From the NCBI RefSeq assembly GCF_003014615.1, contig NZ_PYGI01000004.1:1-64000 (forward strand): a DNA stretch of 64,000 nucleotides, written 5' to 3'. Below the pieces are notes generated by a model. It saw only the letters and a list, made by a program, of their open reading frames with translations. It was not told where the DNA came from and searched no databases. The position numbers and the translations under genes are program-made. This document shows, in pieces, positions 56,001-64,000 of the stretch (its first letter is position 1; every line of letters starts with the position of its first letter). The DNA is from Marinobacterium halophilum (lineage in GTDB: Bacteria > Pseudomonadota > Gammaproteobacteria > Pseudomonadales > Balneatricaceae).

Positions 56001-56924
56001 TGCACCGGAGAACGGCGCAATCGCGGTCGGATGGTTATGGGTTTCCACCTTCATCAGAATGTGGATCGCCTGCTGGTTGTAACCATACTGACCGGTCGCT
56101 GCATCCGGGTAGAAACGACCGGCCTTGCTGCCAACAATAACGGATGCATTATCCTTGTAGGCAGACAGCACGTTATCACCGGCATGCTGATAGGTATTGC
56201 GGATCATCGCAAACAGCGAGTGCTCCTGACGCACACCGTCAATATCCCAGCTGGCGTTGAAAATCTTGTGACGGCAATGCTCGGAGTTCGCCTGGGCGAA
56301 CATCATCAGCTCAACATCGTTCGGGTTACGGCCCAGCCCCTTGAAGCTGTCAACCAGATAGTCGATCTCGTCATCGGCCAGCGCCAGACCCAGATTGGTG
56401 TTGGCGACCGCCAGTGCCTCACGGCCCCCATCCAGCACATCTACCTGTGTCATCGGGCGCGGCTGCTCATGACGGAACAGCGCAGCTGCGGCATCGGTAT
56501 CTGCCAAAACGACTTCAACCATGCGGTCATGCAGCAATGCCTGCAACTTATCACGCTGTTCAGTAGTCAAAGGTTGCTCGCTACGAACATGGTAAGCAAC
56601 ACCACGCTCCAAACGTGCAATTGCACTCAAACCGCAGTTGTGTGCAATATCAGTTGCTTTACTGGACCAGGGCGAGATGGTTCCCGGACGCGGCACGACC
56701 AGAAACAGCTCACCGGCTGGCTCTTCGGTGCTGGCCTTGGGGCCGTAACGCAGGATACGATCAAGAACCTGAGACTCTTGCGCATCCAGATCACGCTGTA
56801 GATCTGCAAAATGAGTGTATTCTGCGTACAGTGCAGTCACGGCTGGCAGCTGGGACTGAATCTGGGACAGCAGTTTTGCATGACGAAAGGACGAAAGAGC
56901 GGGAGCTCCACGCAATACGAGCAT
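53022..56924 (-). CDS. purL: Phosphoribosylformylglycinamidine synthase (large fused form)
   Basis: Step four of purine synthesis: FGAR to FGAM with glutamine and ATP. A 1300-residue single-chain enzyme: N-terminal domain, FGAM-synthase domains ([29 protein letters not shown]) and C-terminal glutaminase (catalytic Cys in [12 protein letters not shown], His/Glu in MPHPERVFR). Length is normal for proteobacterial PurL. It is divergent from mltF. Confidence 0.97.
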   Translation of the reverse strand: MLVLRGAPALSSFRHAKLLSQIQSQLPAVTALYAEYTHFADLQRDLDAQESQVLDRILRYGPKASTEEPAGELFLVVPRPGTISPWSSKATDIAHNCGLSAIARLERGVAYHVRSEQPLTTEQRDKLQALLHDRMVEVVLADTDAAAALFRHEQPRPMTQVDVLDGGREALAVANTNLGLALADDEIDYLVDSFKGLGRNPNDVELMMFAQANSEHCRHKIFNASWDIDGVRQEHSLFAMIRNTYQHAGDNVLSAYKDNASVIVGSKAGRFYPDAATGQYGYNQQAIHILMKVETHNHPTAIAPFSGAATGSGGEIRDEGATGRGSKPKAGLNGFTVSDLRIPDFEQPWESTYGKPERIASALDIMIEGPIGGAAFNNEFGRPNLTGYFRTFEQQVPGANGDEVRGYHKPIMIAGGLGNICEDHVEKGEITVGAKLICLGGPAMLIGLGGGAASSMSSGSSSADLDFASVQRGNPEIERRCQEVIDRCWQLGDDNPIAFIHDVGAGGLSNAFPELVKDGGRGGNFELRNVNNDEPGMSPLEIWCNEAQERYVMAVKPEDLARFEAICERERCPFAVVGEATEEHHLTLGDTHFENKPVDLPMSVLFGKPPKMHRSIERTTYSVPEFDTSAIDLADAVERVLKLPAVASKSFLITIGDRSITGQVARDQMVGPWQVPVADCAVTTASYDTYAGEAMAMGERTPLALIDSPASGRMAVGETITNLAAARIGQLSDIKLSANWMCAAGHPGEDEKMYDTVKAVGMELCPALDITIPVGKDSMSMRTVWDENGEQKSVTAPMSLIISGFAPVLDARKTLTPQLRTDQGETDLLLLDLGNGQNRMGLSALAQVYNEVGQDVPDVDDAELLGNFFTAIQELNEQGLVLAYHDRADGGLLATIAEMGFAGRTGVDLNLDLLAADSSELAAALFNEELGAVIQIRREDMEQVLNELNAAGLADVAKVVGTLNPDLQLNAFHDDEEVYSADLIKLQRWWAETSYRIQALRDNSECAQQEFDRLLDREDPGLNVSLSFDQNDNVAAELVASGVRPKVAILREQGVNGQVEMAAAFDRAGFDAIDVHMSDILSGRITLDQFRGLVACGGFSYGDVLGAGEGWAKSILFNPVAREQFSAFFEREDTFTLGVCNGCQMLSNLHELIPGADLWPHFVRNQSEQFEARVAMVEVQDSPSVFLQGMAGSRMPIAVAHGEGRAEFEDDAQLRMLNESGTVSLRYVDNNAEPTQLYPANPNGSPLGITGLTTPDGRVTIMMPHPERVFRAVQNSWAPDDWSEDGAWMRMFRNARVWVG

Positions 56925-57032
56925 GTTGTATCGAGCCTCTTGGTTCTACCTGCGAAATCAGGCGTGGGAGAGCAAACAATTAAATAACGATTTTACCCGA
57001 TCAGGTCATCGAGATACAGAATAGCAGAGCCT

Positions 57033-58517
57033 ATGTTTAAACTGCGCAAATCTCCCCATTTACGCGAGCTGATCTACTTCAGCGTATTGGTCAGCATCAC
57101 CTTCGGATTGGTGATGTTGGGATTGAACACTCCCACGCAGCTGGAATCGATCCAGCAGAAGGGTGTGATCCGCTTCGCGACAACCAACACGCCGATGACC
57201 TACTATATCCGCAAGGGTGAACCTGTCGGCTTTGAGTACGAGCTGGCGCAGGCTTTTGCCGCACACCTGGGCGTGGAGCTGGAGCTGGCACTGCCGAGCA
57301 GCTTCGCCGGGTTGTTCAGCGTACTCGAAGAGCGCAATGCACACATTGCCGCCGCCAGCCTCACGGCTACCGCCGAGCGCCGTAAACGTTTCGACTTCTC
57401 ACCCGCCTATCGCAGCAGCGCACCAGTACTTATCTACCGAGTACGCCGCGGCAACCCTGCCCCCAAAACCATTGAGGATCTCTACGGCCGCTCGATCCGC
57501 GTACTGGCAGGCTCAAGCTATAATGAGCTGCTGCAACAACTGCATACACAACATCCCGCACTCGCGTGGTCCAGCAATGAAGACGACTCGGTCACCGACC
57601 TGCTTGACCTGGTTCACGACGGCAGCCTGGATTACACCATCCTTGATTCAACCGTGTTCGATGCGCAAAAGTCCTTTTATCCCGGCCTGAAAGCCGCCTT
57701 TGAATTGCAGTCTGCACAACCGATCGCGTGGATGCTCAACCGTCATCGCGACGGCACCCTGAAAAATGCCCTGAACCAATGGTTCAAGCTGGACAGCACC
57801 CAGGCTCTGATCAAGACACTGGAGGAGCGCTATTTCTCACGCACCAACCCACTCAACTTTTTCGACACCGTCACCTTCAGGCGCGACCTGCAGGAACGCT
57901 TTCTGCCACTCTATCCATGGTTCAAGCAGGCCGAAGAGGAAACCGGCATCAACTGGCTGCTACTGGCGGCTATCGCTTATCAGGAATCACACTGGAATGC
58001 AGACGCGGTTTCACCCACCGGCGTCAGGGGCATCATGATGCTGACCCAAGCGGCAGCCGAAGAAGTGGGCGTCAATGACCGCACCGACCCCAAAGAGAGT
58101 ATTCTGGGCGGCGCCCGCTATCTGGTGAACGTAAAGAAAAAGATACCCGATCGTATTACCGAACCCGACCACACCTGGTTTGCACTGGCGGGCTACAATG
58201 TTGGCTTTGGGCACTTGGAGGATGCACGCATCCTGACCCAGAAAGCCGGTAAAAACCCGGACAAGTGGCAGCACGTACGTGAATTTCTGCCGCGCCTGAG
58301 TAACGCAAAATACTATCCCCAGACCCGATACGGCTATGCACGCGGGCACGAGCCCGTTACCTACGTCAGCAACATCCGCAAGTATATAGAGTTGTTGCGC
58401 TGGGAAGTGGATACAGCCAGTGCCCGCGACGCCACCACTACACCCGAAACCGACAGCGACGCGGCAGAGGCGGAAACCCAACGCTTCCCGCTGAGCAACC
58501 TGCCCAGCTCACTCTGA
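57033..58517 (+). CDS. mltF: Membrane-bound lytic murein transglycosylase F
   Basis: A 494-residue protein: N-terminal membrane/signal segment, an extracellular solute-binding-like domain (about 45-275; GVIRFATTNTPMTYYIRKGE) and a goose-type SLT domain with catalytic Glu in IAYQESHWNADAVSPTGVRG. It cleaves peptidoglycan to anhydromuropeptides, feeding the recycling pathway in which mupP acts. The 3' end overlaps the tadA 3' end by 9 bp (convergent). Confidence 0.96.
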   Translation: MFKLRKSPHLRELIYFSVLVSITFGLVMLGLNTPTQLESIQQKGVIRFATTNTPMTYYIRKGEPVGFEYELAQAFAAHLGVELELALPSSFAGLFSVLEERNAHIAAASLTATAERRKRFDFSPAYRSSAPVLIYRVRRGNPAPKTIEDLYGRSIRVLAGSSYNELLQQLHTQHPALAWSSNEDDSVTDLLDLVHDGSLDYTILDSTVFDAQKSFYPGLKAAFELQSAQPIAWMLNRHRDGTLKNALNQWFKLDSTQALIKTLEERYFSRTNPLNFFDTVTFRRDLQERFLPLYPWFKQAEEETGINWLLLAAIAYQESHWNADAVSPTGVRGIMMLTQAAAEEVGVNDRTDPKESILGGARYLVNVKKKIPDRITEPDHTWFALAGYNVGFGHLEDARILTQKAGKNPDKWQHVREFLPRLSNAKYYPQTRYGYARGHEPVTYVSNIRKYIELLRWEVDTASARDATTTPETDSDAAEAETQRFPLSNLPSSL

Positions 58518-59006
58518 GGGTGGTAGCTGACGCTGCTGTTTCTGCTGCCGCTTGTGCTCACGACGACGGCGGAAGAAGTCACTGATCATGGTGGCGCAGT
58601 CATCCGCCAACACCCCACCTCGATAGTCAGGGCGATGATTGACCCATGGCTGATCAAACAGCTGCTGATTACTGACCAGTGCGCCCGCCTTGGGTTCTGT
58701 CGTGCCGAAGATCACCCGCTCGATCCGCGCATGCACAATCGCGCCCGCACACATGGTGCAGGGCTCAAGGGTGACATAGAGCTCAGCCCCCACCAGGCGG
58801 TAGTTCCCAACCTGGGCGGCGGCTTCACGCAGCGCCATGATCTCAGCATGAGCGGTCGGATCATGACCGCTGATCGGCCGGTTCCAGCCTTCGCCTATCA
58901 CCTGCCCATCGCGCACGATCACCGCACCGACCGGCACCTCGCCCAGGTCTGCCGCCTGCTGCGCCAATTGCAGCGCCCGCTGCATGTAAAACTGATCCTG
59001 CTCCAT
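58509..59006 (-). CDS. tadA: tRNA-specific adenosine deaminase
   Basis: Converts A34 to inosine in tRNA-Arg(ACG). A 165-residue zinc deaminase: TAHAEIMALREAA (His zinc ligand and catalytic Glu) and EPCTMCAGAIVHARI (Cys ligands). ATG at 59006 matches the family start; the basic Gln-rich tail is dispensable-looking. It follows a terminator that closes the accessory block. Confidence 0.96.
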   Translation of the reverse strand: MEQDQFYMQRALQLAQQAADLGEVPVGAVIVRDGQVIGEGWNRPISGHDPTAHAEIMALREAAAQVGNYRLVGAELYVTLEPCTMCAGAIVHARIERVIFGTTEPKAGALVSNQQLFDQPWVNHRPDYRGGVLADDCATMISDFFRRRREHKRQQKQQRQLPPSE

Positions 59007-59032
59007 CCTGTACCGCTCTATTTTCCACACAC

Positions 59033-59056
59033 GAAAAAGCCCGCAAACGCGGGCTT
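59033..59056 (-). terminator. Terminator upstream of tadA
   Basis: AAGCCCGC (59037-59044) and GCGGGCTT (59049-59056), 4-nt loop; leftward it is followed by a T-run (complement of the As at 59034-59038). It faces tadA and would end transcripts from the accessory block. Confidence 0.75.
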
Positions 59057-59284
59057 CTCAAACCGACAATCCTGACTCCCCAAGATCACCACTCAACGAC
59101 CAATGGACCCTTGATGGCCAGTATAGCCGGGGCTCACACGGCGACCAATAGCAGATGGCTCAAGCCAGCTTTATCTCTGCAGAATGCAGCTGACCGTACC
59201 ATAACGCACAGGCCTACACAGACCATCAGCTACTGCTGCAGTAATTACGCTATCTTCAGCAAGGGTCTCGTGATCATCAGACTA
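59057..59284. other. Intergenic DNA without a recognisable gene
   Basis: Between the terminator before tadA and the curA-like stop codon. I see no ORF with a ribosome site, no tRNA-like fold and no inverted repeat long enough to call. It marks the edge of the accessory block. Confidence 0.5.
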
Positions 59285-60346
59285 TTACTGTCCTTCTATG
59301 GACTGAACCAATTCGTCCGGGCCTACTCGCACCACCAGTTTGCCGAAGTTCTCCCCTTCTAGCAGGCCTCTCAGAGCATCCGGTACCTGCTCCAAACCCT
59401 CGATAATTTGCTCACGATATTGGATCGCGCCATCGGCTACCCATTTGCTCATATGCTCGGAAAATTCACCGTAGCAGTGACCATAATCATCGAAAATGAT
59501 AAAGCTCTGAACTCGAACTCGGCGAGTCTGCAGTGTTGACCAAGCCATATCCAAATGATCAGGCCCTTCAGGCAATTCGCTGGTATTGTAACCAGAAACA
59601 GTGCCGCACAGTGGTATACGGGCACAGAGGTTAAGCAGGGGCAGAACCGCCTTGAATACCTTGCCTCCCACGTTCTCAAAGTAAATATCAATGCCGCTGG
59701 GACACGCATCAGCCAGCTGCCGAGCAAAGTCCGTACTCTTGTGGTCCAAGGCCACATCGACCCCCATTGACTCCAGGTGCTGACGCTTTTGTTCGCCTCC
59801 GGCAATAGCGACCACTCTACACCCCATGATTTTGCCAATCTGCGCCACCGTCGCTCCTACCGGGCCAGTCGCCGCCGCCACTACCAGCGTCTCACCGGCC
59901 TTGGGCTGGCCGATATCCATCAACCCCATGTAGGCGGTAAAGCCCGGCATACCCAACACTCCCAATGCATGGGAAACAGGACCATAATCTGGATCGAGCT
60001 TGAACAGCATAGAGCCATCAGACACACCATAATCCTGCCAGCCCACCGTATAACTAACCACCCAATCCCCTTCCTTGTAGTCGGGATGCCTGGAGGCCAT
60101 CACACGGTTGACTGTGCCACCCACCATAACCTCACCGATGGCAACAGGCTCAGCATAGGACTCGGCATTACTCATACGACCACGCATATACGGATCAAGG
60201 CTCAGATACACGGTGCGCAACAGCATCTGGCCGTCTTCAATTTCCGGCACAGGACTTGTCTGGGCATGGAAGTTGTCTTTACCAGGCGCGCCCTCAGGCC
60301 GGGAAGCCAAAGTCAGCTGGCGGTTTTCGAATTGGTTTTGGGTCAT
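59285..60346 (-). CDS. curA: CurA-type NADP-dependent oxidoreductase (MDR superfamily)
   Basis: A 353-residue zinc-free medium-chain reductase of the leukotriene-B4 dehydrogenase/curcumin reductase branch, which reduces double bonds of enones and similar electrophiles with NADPH. N-terminal substrate motif LSLDPYMRGRM, cofactor motif VVAAATGPVGATVAQIGKI (AATGPVG), and YFENVGGKVF. A 16-bp operator lies about 110 bp upstream, identical to one by the NemR-like regulator that precedes it on the same strand. Together they look like an electrophile-detoxification unit. Confidence 0.88.
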   Translation of the reverse strand: MTQNQFENRQLTLASRPEGAPGKDNFHAQTSPVPEIEDGQMLLRTVYLSLDPYMRGRMSNAESYAEPVAIGEVMVGGTVNRVMASRHPDYKEGDWVVSYTVGWQDYGVSDGSMLFKLDPDYGPVSHALGVLGMPGFTAYMGLMDIGQPKAGETLVVAAATGPVGATVAQIGKIMGCRVVAIAGGEQKRQHLESMGVDVALDHKSTDFARQLADACPSGIDIYFENVGGKVFKAVLPLLNLCARIPLCGTVSGYNTSELPEGPDHLDMAWSTLQTRRVRVQSFIIFDDYGHCYGEFSEHMSKWVADGAIQYREQIIEGLEQVPDALRGLLEGENFGKLVVRVGPDELVQSIEGQ

Positions 60347-60454
60347 CGATCTAATCTCACAGTTAAAAGTGTATTAAAGACTGAAATTAAGGGCGTTATG
60401 CGCGAGCCTGCCGTCTATCGCCATATCCACTGATTGAAACACGACCCGAAAAAG

Positions 60455-60470
60455 TAGACCGGTCGTCTAG
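60455..60470. promoter_or_regulatory. NemR-type operator upstream of curA
   Basis: TAGACCGGTCGTCTAG, with TAGAC/GTCTA arms; identical to the site at 61092-61107. It lies 30 bp after the regulator's stop and about 110 bp before the reductase start. Confidence 0.75.
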
Positions 60471-60500
60471 AAAAAGGGCAAAAAAACGCCCACTCACAAT

Positions 60501-61070
60501 TCAGGTGCGGGCGAGCAATTGACGTGTCAGTTGCATGGCCTGCTTCATATGGCTCTGGTCCCGATTAAGCTTGCCCAGCAAGCCCGTTCCCAACCAGAGT
60601 TGATAAAGGTTAGTCGCTAGTAATTGACTATCCTGCTGAGGCAAGGAACCATCAGCAATGGCAACCTCTATCGCCAAAGCCAGGCGGCGGATGACCTGAT
60701 CAGTACCTTTCTTAAGCGTCAGGCGCATGGCATCGGATAAATCAGCCACCTCCGCACCCAGCTTGATCACCAGGCAATCACTATAGCTTTCTTGCCACTG
60801 GTCGAAATAATCCAACAGCAGACTCTGACCATCCTTTCCCTGCACGCCGAATAGCCTGTCCATCTCGGACCGGTATTGACTGAAATAGGATGCCAGCAAC
60901 GCTTCACCGAATTGCTCTTTGGACTGGAAATAGTGGTAAAAAGACCCCTTGGGCACACCTGCCTCTTTTAACAGCGTGCTGAGTCCAACCGAGCTAAACC
61001 CCTGGCACGACAGTATTTGTCGACCAATCTCCAGCAGATGCTCTTTGGTGTTTTCATGTCGGGTATTCAT
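60501..61070 (-). CDS. nemR: NemR-like TetR-family redox/electrophile sensor
   Basis: A 189-residue repressor with TetR helix-turn-helix (GLSTLLKEAGVPKGSFYHYF, about 30-49) and a ligand domain matching E. coli NemR closely (IKLGAEVADLSDAM; LYQLWLGTGLLGKL). E. coli NemR senses bleach and reactive carbonyls through Cys-106 paired with Lys-175. By my alignment these are Cys-99 and Lys-167 here, both present, while NemR Cys-116 is Ala. It precedes the curA-like gene on the same strand. Confidence 0.85.
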   Translation of the reverse strand: MNTRHENTKEHLLEIGRQILSCQGFSSVGLSTLLKEAGVPKGSFYHYFQSKEQFGEALLASYFSQYRSEMDRLFGVQGKDGQSLLLDYFDQWQESYSDCLVIKLGAEVADLSDAMRLTLKKGTDQVIRRLALAIEVAIADGSLPQQDSQLLATNLYQLWLGTGLLGKLNRDQSHMKQAMQLTRQLLART

Positions 61071-61091
61071 ACTGGCTAGTCTATAATCAAT

Positions 61092-61107
61092 TAGACCGGT
61101 CGTCTAG
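61092..61107. promoter_or_regulatory. NemR-type operator upstream of nemR
   Basis: TAGACCGGTCGTCTAG again, ending 22 bp before the regulator's start codon, suited to autorepression. Confidence 0.75.
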
Positions 61108-61138
61108 TTGTTTTACAGCTCCTTATCACTGGCACTCA

Positions 61139-62203
61139 TTACTCCGAAGCAGACTCGGCAAACTGCTGCCCCGCCAGATTCCTGACCGCCAACCAGTCCA
61201 GCTTCAACTGGTGAATAATACCTGTGATCATCGCCAACTCCTGCTCAAGCAACGGCATCTTCTCCAGGTCAAATGCCGATGCATTGATATCGGCCACCTC
61301 CATAAGGTCTCCAAAATAGGACAGCATGAACAATACTTTGTCACCTCGAAATTCGCAGGTAAGCCCAGAACCCTGTGCCCGCGCCCGGAACAACTCATCC
61401 AGCGCAATGATTCGCTCCATCATTGCTGGCGTCAGCAGGTAGCGCGCATATTGCTGATCCGACCCATAGACCTCATATCGTTTTTCAAAGTCGGGGTTTT
61501 CCAACGCGACACGGTCTCGCCTTAGCGGTGCCGACAACACATTACCGACCTTGCCATAATCCGCTTGCACCATCGTATAGCCACTGAACGTAAACGGCAT
61601 GGTAATCAGCAAGGCACCACCATCATGCACCGTGGTACTGGATTTACCGCTACCGCGCGTCAGGTCCAATTCACAAAACTCAAACATGACATCATCAACG
61701 ACACCACGAATATAGTCTTCGCTGGTCTTGCGGGAGTAGGACGGCATAATTTCGAACGACTCCACCGCTTTCAGGTCGATACAGCCACTCTCATCGTAAG
61801 TGTAATCGCCGAAAGCTTGCAACAAAACCGGCAGCAGCTTCTCCTTGTAGCGACGCATATATTGAACCTGGGGCCAAAATACCCACGTACCGCAGCCGAC
61901 AAACACAAACAGAGTGACTAATGACAGGTCGCCCGAGATAAGCGTGGCAATATCCAGCGCCAAAGCCGGCAACCAGAGCAACCAGCCCAGACGAATAAAC
62001 CAGGTCTTGCGCCTGTTTTTGCTGGCCAGCTTTTCCAGCCGATATTGCTCAAGCGGCTCCAGTAACGGCAAAACATCACGCTCTATAATTGCCCGAAACT
62101 CATCCGACAAAGGACCGCTCGCTTCGGGTTTACGGTAAGCCGTGCCATTGGTAAGCTGTTTGACGGCCTCGAATGCTTGGAAAAAGGTTCTCAGCAAACT
62201 CAT
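61139..62203 (-). CDS. DUF3137 membrane protein
   Basis: A 354-residue protein with two adjacent membrane segments near residue 72-110 (LGWLLWLPALALDIATLI, SLVTLFVFVGCGTWVFW) and a large C-terminal soluble domain typical of DUF3137 (PSYSRKTSEDYIRGVVDDV, FSGYTMVQADYGKVG). Function is unknown; family members commonly follow lemA. Its start overlaps the lemA stop by 4 bp (ATGA), so the two are coupled. Confidence 0.85.
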   Translation of the reverse strand: MSLLRTFFQAFEAVKQLTNGTAYRKPEASGPLSDEFRAIIERDVLPLLEPLEQYRLEKLASKNRRKTWFIRLGWLLWLPALALDIATLISGDLSLVTLFVFVGCGTWVFWPQVQYMRRYKEKLLPVLLQAFGDYTYDESGCIDLKAVESFEIMPSYSRKTSEDYIRGVVDDVMFEFCELDLTRGSGKSSTTVHDGGALLITMPFTFSGYTMVQADYGKVGNVLSAPLRRDRVALENPDFEKRYEVYGSDQQYARYLLTPAMMERIIALDELFRARAQGSGLTCEFRGDKVLFMLSYFGDLMEVADINASAFDLEKMPLLEQELAMITGIIHQLKLDWLAVRNLAGQQFAESASE

Positions 62204-62772
62204 GATTTAAGAAAATCATCAGCGTTTATGGGTGCCCGGTCCGTCTCCGCGACCTCAAAAAACGGCATGGATTTCACCCCCATTGCAGCTGCAATCAACG
62301 TACCAGGAAAGATTGTGATCGCATCCTTTAAACGACGTGCTGCCGCATTATAGCTGCGTCGCGCAGCAGAAATATGCTCTTCCACATCCGCATATACTCG
62401 CTGAGCCTCAGCCATATTTTCTTGGGATTTTAGCTCGGGATAATTTTCGACCGCGACCATCAAGCCTGAGAGCTTCCCTTCCAAAGCCCCTTCCAACTCA
62501 AACCGCTTTTCCGCATCCACACGATCAGATGACTCCGCCGCCTTGAGCACCTCGGTTCGCAAGCGAGTAACCTCGGTCAACAATGACTGCTCATGCTCCA
62601 TGAAGCGCGAGGCTATCTTCAAAATATTGGGAATCAGATCGGTGCGTTTTTTCAGCTGAACATCAATGCCTGAAAACGCTTCTTCAGCCGCATTGCGGCG
62701 AGACACTATAGTGGCGTACCAGAAATAGAACAGCAGCAAGACAGCGACAACAGCCGCGATGAGCCAACTCAT
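62200..62772 (-). CDS. lemA: LemA family protein
   Basis: A 190-residue LemA protein: one N-terminal membrane helix (WLIAAVVAVLLLFYFWYA), then a long helical bundle with RRNAAEEAFSGIDVQLKKR, RTDLIPNILKIASRFMEHE and YNAAARRLKDAI. ATG at 62772 has AAGGATG upstream; an earlier in-frame start adds 11 residues before the membrane helix. Function unclear in bacteria. It lies upstream of the DUF3137 gene and after the guaA terminator. Confidence 0.93.
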   Translation of the reverse strand: MSWLIAAVVAVLLLFYFWYATIVSRRNAAEEAFSGIDVQLKKRTDLIPNILKIASRFMEHEQSLLTEVTRLRTEVLKAAESSDRVDAEKRFELEGALEGKLSGLMVAVENYPELKSQENMAEAQRVYADVEEHISAARRSYNAAARRLKDAITIFPGTLIAAAMGVKSMPFFEVAETDRAPINADDFLKS

Positions 62773-62888
62773 GACAACATCCTTGTTCAGATGGGTGAAG
62801 GACATACAAGACTAGAGCCTGCACCAAAATGGTGTCAAGTTCTTTGCACAGACCCTCTACCCAACTATTTTTCTCACCACGCAGATAC

Positions 62889-62913
62889 AAAAAAGCCCAT
62901 GATTTCACGGGCT
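62889..62913 (-). terminator. Terminator of guaA
   Basis: On the minus strand AGCCCGTG and its partner (62906-62913 and 62894-62902, one G-U pair) form a stem followed by six T. It lies 44 bp after the guaA stop. Confidence 0.75.
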
Positions 62914-62957
62914 TTTTAAGTTCATCGCAGCCTTAATAAGGTGCTTTTAATGACGCA

Positions 62958-64000
62958 TCATTCCCACTCAATCGTGGCCGGCGGCTTGCTGGATACGTCG
63001 TAGGTCACACGCGAGACCTTGGCAACCTCATTGATGATACGGCCGGAAACGGTTTCCAGCAGTTCATACGGCAGGTGCGCCCAGCGTGCGGTCATGAAGT
63101 CGATGGTTTCAACGGCACGCAGTGCAATAACGTACTCGTAGCGACGACCATCACCCACAACACCGACCGATTTCACCGGCAGGAATACGGCAAATGCCTG
63201 GCTGGTCTTGTGGTACCAGTCAGCCTTGTGCAGCTCTTCGATGAAGATCGCATCCGCTTCACGCAGGATATCGGCGTACTCTTTCTTCACTTCGCCGAGG
63301 ATACGTACACCCAGACCTGGGCCCGGGAACGGATGACGGTAGACCATGTCATACGGCAGACCCAGCTCCAGACCGATCTTGCGCACTTCATCCTTGAACA
63401 GCTCGCGCAGCGGCTCGACCAAATCGAACTTCATGTCTTCCGGCAAGCCACCCACGTTGTGATGCGACTTGATGACGTGCGCCTTGCCGGTTTTGGATGC
63501 GGCAGACTCGATTACGTCCGGGTAGATGGTGCCCTGCGCCAGGAAGCGGCAATCCTGCAGCTTTTCTGACTCATCATCGAACACTTCAATGAAGGTGTTA
63601 CCGATAATTTTACGCTTGGCTTCCGGGTCCGCTTCACCTTTCAAGCGGCCCAGGAACTGGTCTTCAGCGTTAACACGGATCACGTTCACGCCCATGTTGC
63701 GGGCAAACATCTCCATGACCTGAGTGCCTTCAGCCTTGCGCAGCAAGCCATTATCCACAAACACGCAGGTCAGCTTGTCACCGATCGCCTTGTGCAGCAG
63801 TGCTGCTACAACCGAAGAGTCGACACCACCGGACAGACCCAGCAACACCTTCTCATCACCCACCTGACGCTGAACTTTCTCGATCAGATCCTGAATGATA
63901 TTGGCAGCCGTCCACAAACCATCAGTACCGCACATCTCGCGTACGAAACGCTCAAGAATACGCAGGCCCTGTTTGGTATGGGTCACTTCCGGGTGGAACT
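62958..64000 (-). CDS. guaA: GMP synthase (glutamine-hydrolysing), C-terminal two-thirds
   Basis: Converts XMP to GMP. The visible part begins in the glutaminase domain ([11 protein letters not shown], with the catalytic His-Pro-Glu) and continues with the ATP-pyrophosphatase domain ([17 protein letters not shown]) and the dimerisation domain ([16 protein letters not shown]), ending PATIEWE. The 5' end lies beyond 64000. Pseudomonas has guaA next to tadA; here four accessory genes lie between. Confidence 0.98.
   Translation of the reverse strand, partial: FHPEVTHTKQGLRILERFVREMCGTDGLWTAANIIQDLIEKVQRQVGDEKVLLGLSGGVDSSVVAALLHKAIGDKLTCVFVDNGLLRKAEGTQVMEMFARNMGVNVIRVNAEDQFLGRLKGEADPEAKRKIIGNTFIEVFDDESEKLQDCRFLAQGTIYPDVIESAASKTGKAHVIKSHHNVGGLPEDMKFDLVEPLRELFKDEVRKIGLELGLPYDMVYRHPFPGPGLGVRILGEVKKEYADILREADAIFIEELHKADWYHKTSQAFAVFLPVKSVGVVGDGRRYEYVIALRAVETIDFMTARWAHLPYELLETVSGRIINEVAKVSRVTYDVSSKPPATIEWE

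Noticed and set aside
58509-58517. 9-bp overlap between mltF and tadA as a possible antisense control
   Set aside because: Short 3' overlaps of convergent genes are common and carry no further signal here.

Overview
The window is chromosomal DNA from a gammaproteobacterium. Gene order and protein character point to the Oceanospirillales/Pseudomonas side of the class (a Marinobacterium- or Oceanospirillum-like organism). This rests on: gyrA-serC-pheA-hisC-tyrA/aroA-cmk-rpsA-ihfB in that order; rnpB-rsmI-lpoA-yraN-diaA-dolP followed by sspBA-petCBA-rpsI-rplM-zapE; and ubiG-mupP-yciK. All three are the Pseudomonas-type arrangements. Most of the window is GC-rich, densely coding and ordinary housekeeping.

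Region by region. (1) 1-6690 is a decayed accessory island abutting the 3' end of rnpB. It holds an IS30-type transposase fragment running off the edge, an AT-rich lipoprotein gene, a first tyrosine-recombinase remnant cut by an IS3-type element, degenerate DNA with a few small ORFs, a 5' fragment of a class Ia ribonucleotide reductase gene (nrdA), and a second tyrosine recombinase carrying one nonsense codon. (2) 6690-11350: rnpB, rsmI, then lpoA-yraN-diaA-dolP. (3) 11380-18890, minus strand: sspB, sspA, cytochrome bc1 (petCBA), ribosomal proteins S9/L13, zapE and an lrgAB pair. (4) 19068-20630: two identical tRNA-Pro(CGG) genes and a purine permease. (5) 20724-29405: pyruvate dehydrogenase aceE-aceF with its regulator pdhR, and a divergent D-lactate dehydrogenase; two PdhR-type operators lie in the shared intergenic region. 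(6) 29553-33477: AEC transporter, ComEA-like protein, pyrF, lapAB, ihfB. (7) 33545-45419: rpsA, cmk, tyrA-aroA fusion, hisC, pheA, serC, gyrA and an HDOD protein. (8) 45520-52956: ubiG-mupP-yciK, rluB, an H-NS family gene, yciO, rnm, yciB-yciI, an OmpA-like protein and a periplasmic DsrE-like protein. (9) 53022-64000: purL, mltF, tadA and guaA (partial), with a four-gene accessory block (curA-like reductase, NemR-like repressor, DUF3137 protein, lemA) between guaA and tadA.

How the parts connect. The pyruvate node is the clearest circuit. PdhR, whose ligand in E. coli is pyruvate, sits upstream of aceEF in the same direction. Its 17-bp boxes appear in front of pdhR itself and in front of the D-lactate dehydrogenase that makes pyruvate. 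aceE has its own, different palindrome. The aromatic/serine cluster holds most of the shikimate end-branch enzymes, but the PheA here lacks about 70 residues of its prephenate dehydratase domain including the catalytic Thr-Arg-Phe motif; this is the most unexpected protein-level observation. The NemR-like repressor keeps the Cys/Lys redox pair known from E. coli NemR and has an identical 16-bp operator in front of itself and of the reductase gene. The rnpB-adjacent island shows at least two rounds of integrase-borne insertion followed by decay. I found no CRISPR array, toxin-antitoxin pair or recognisable defence system.
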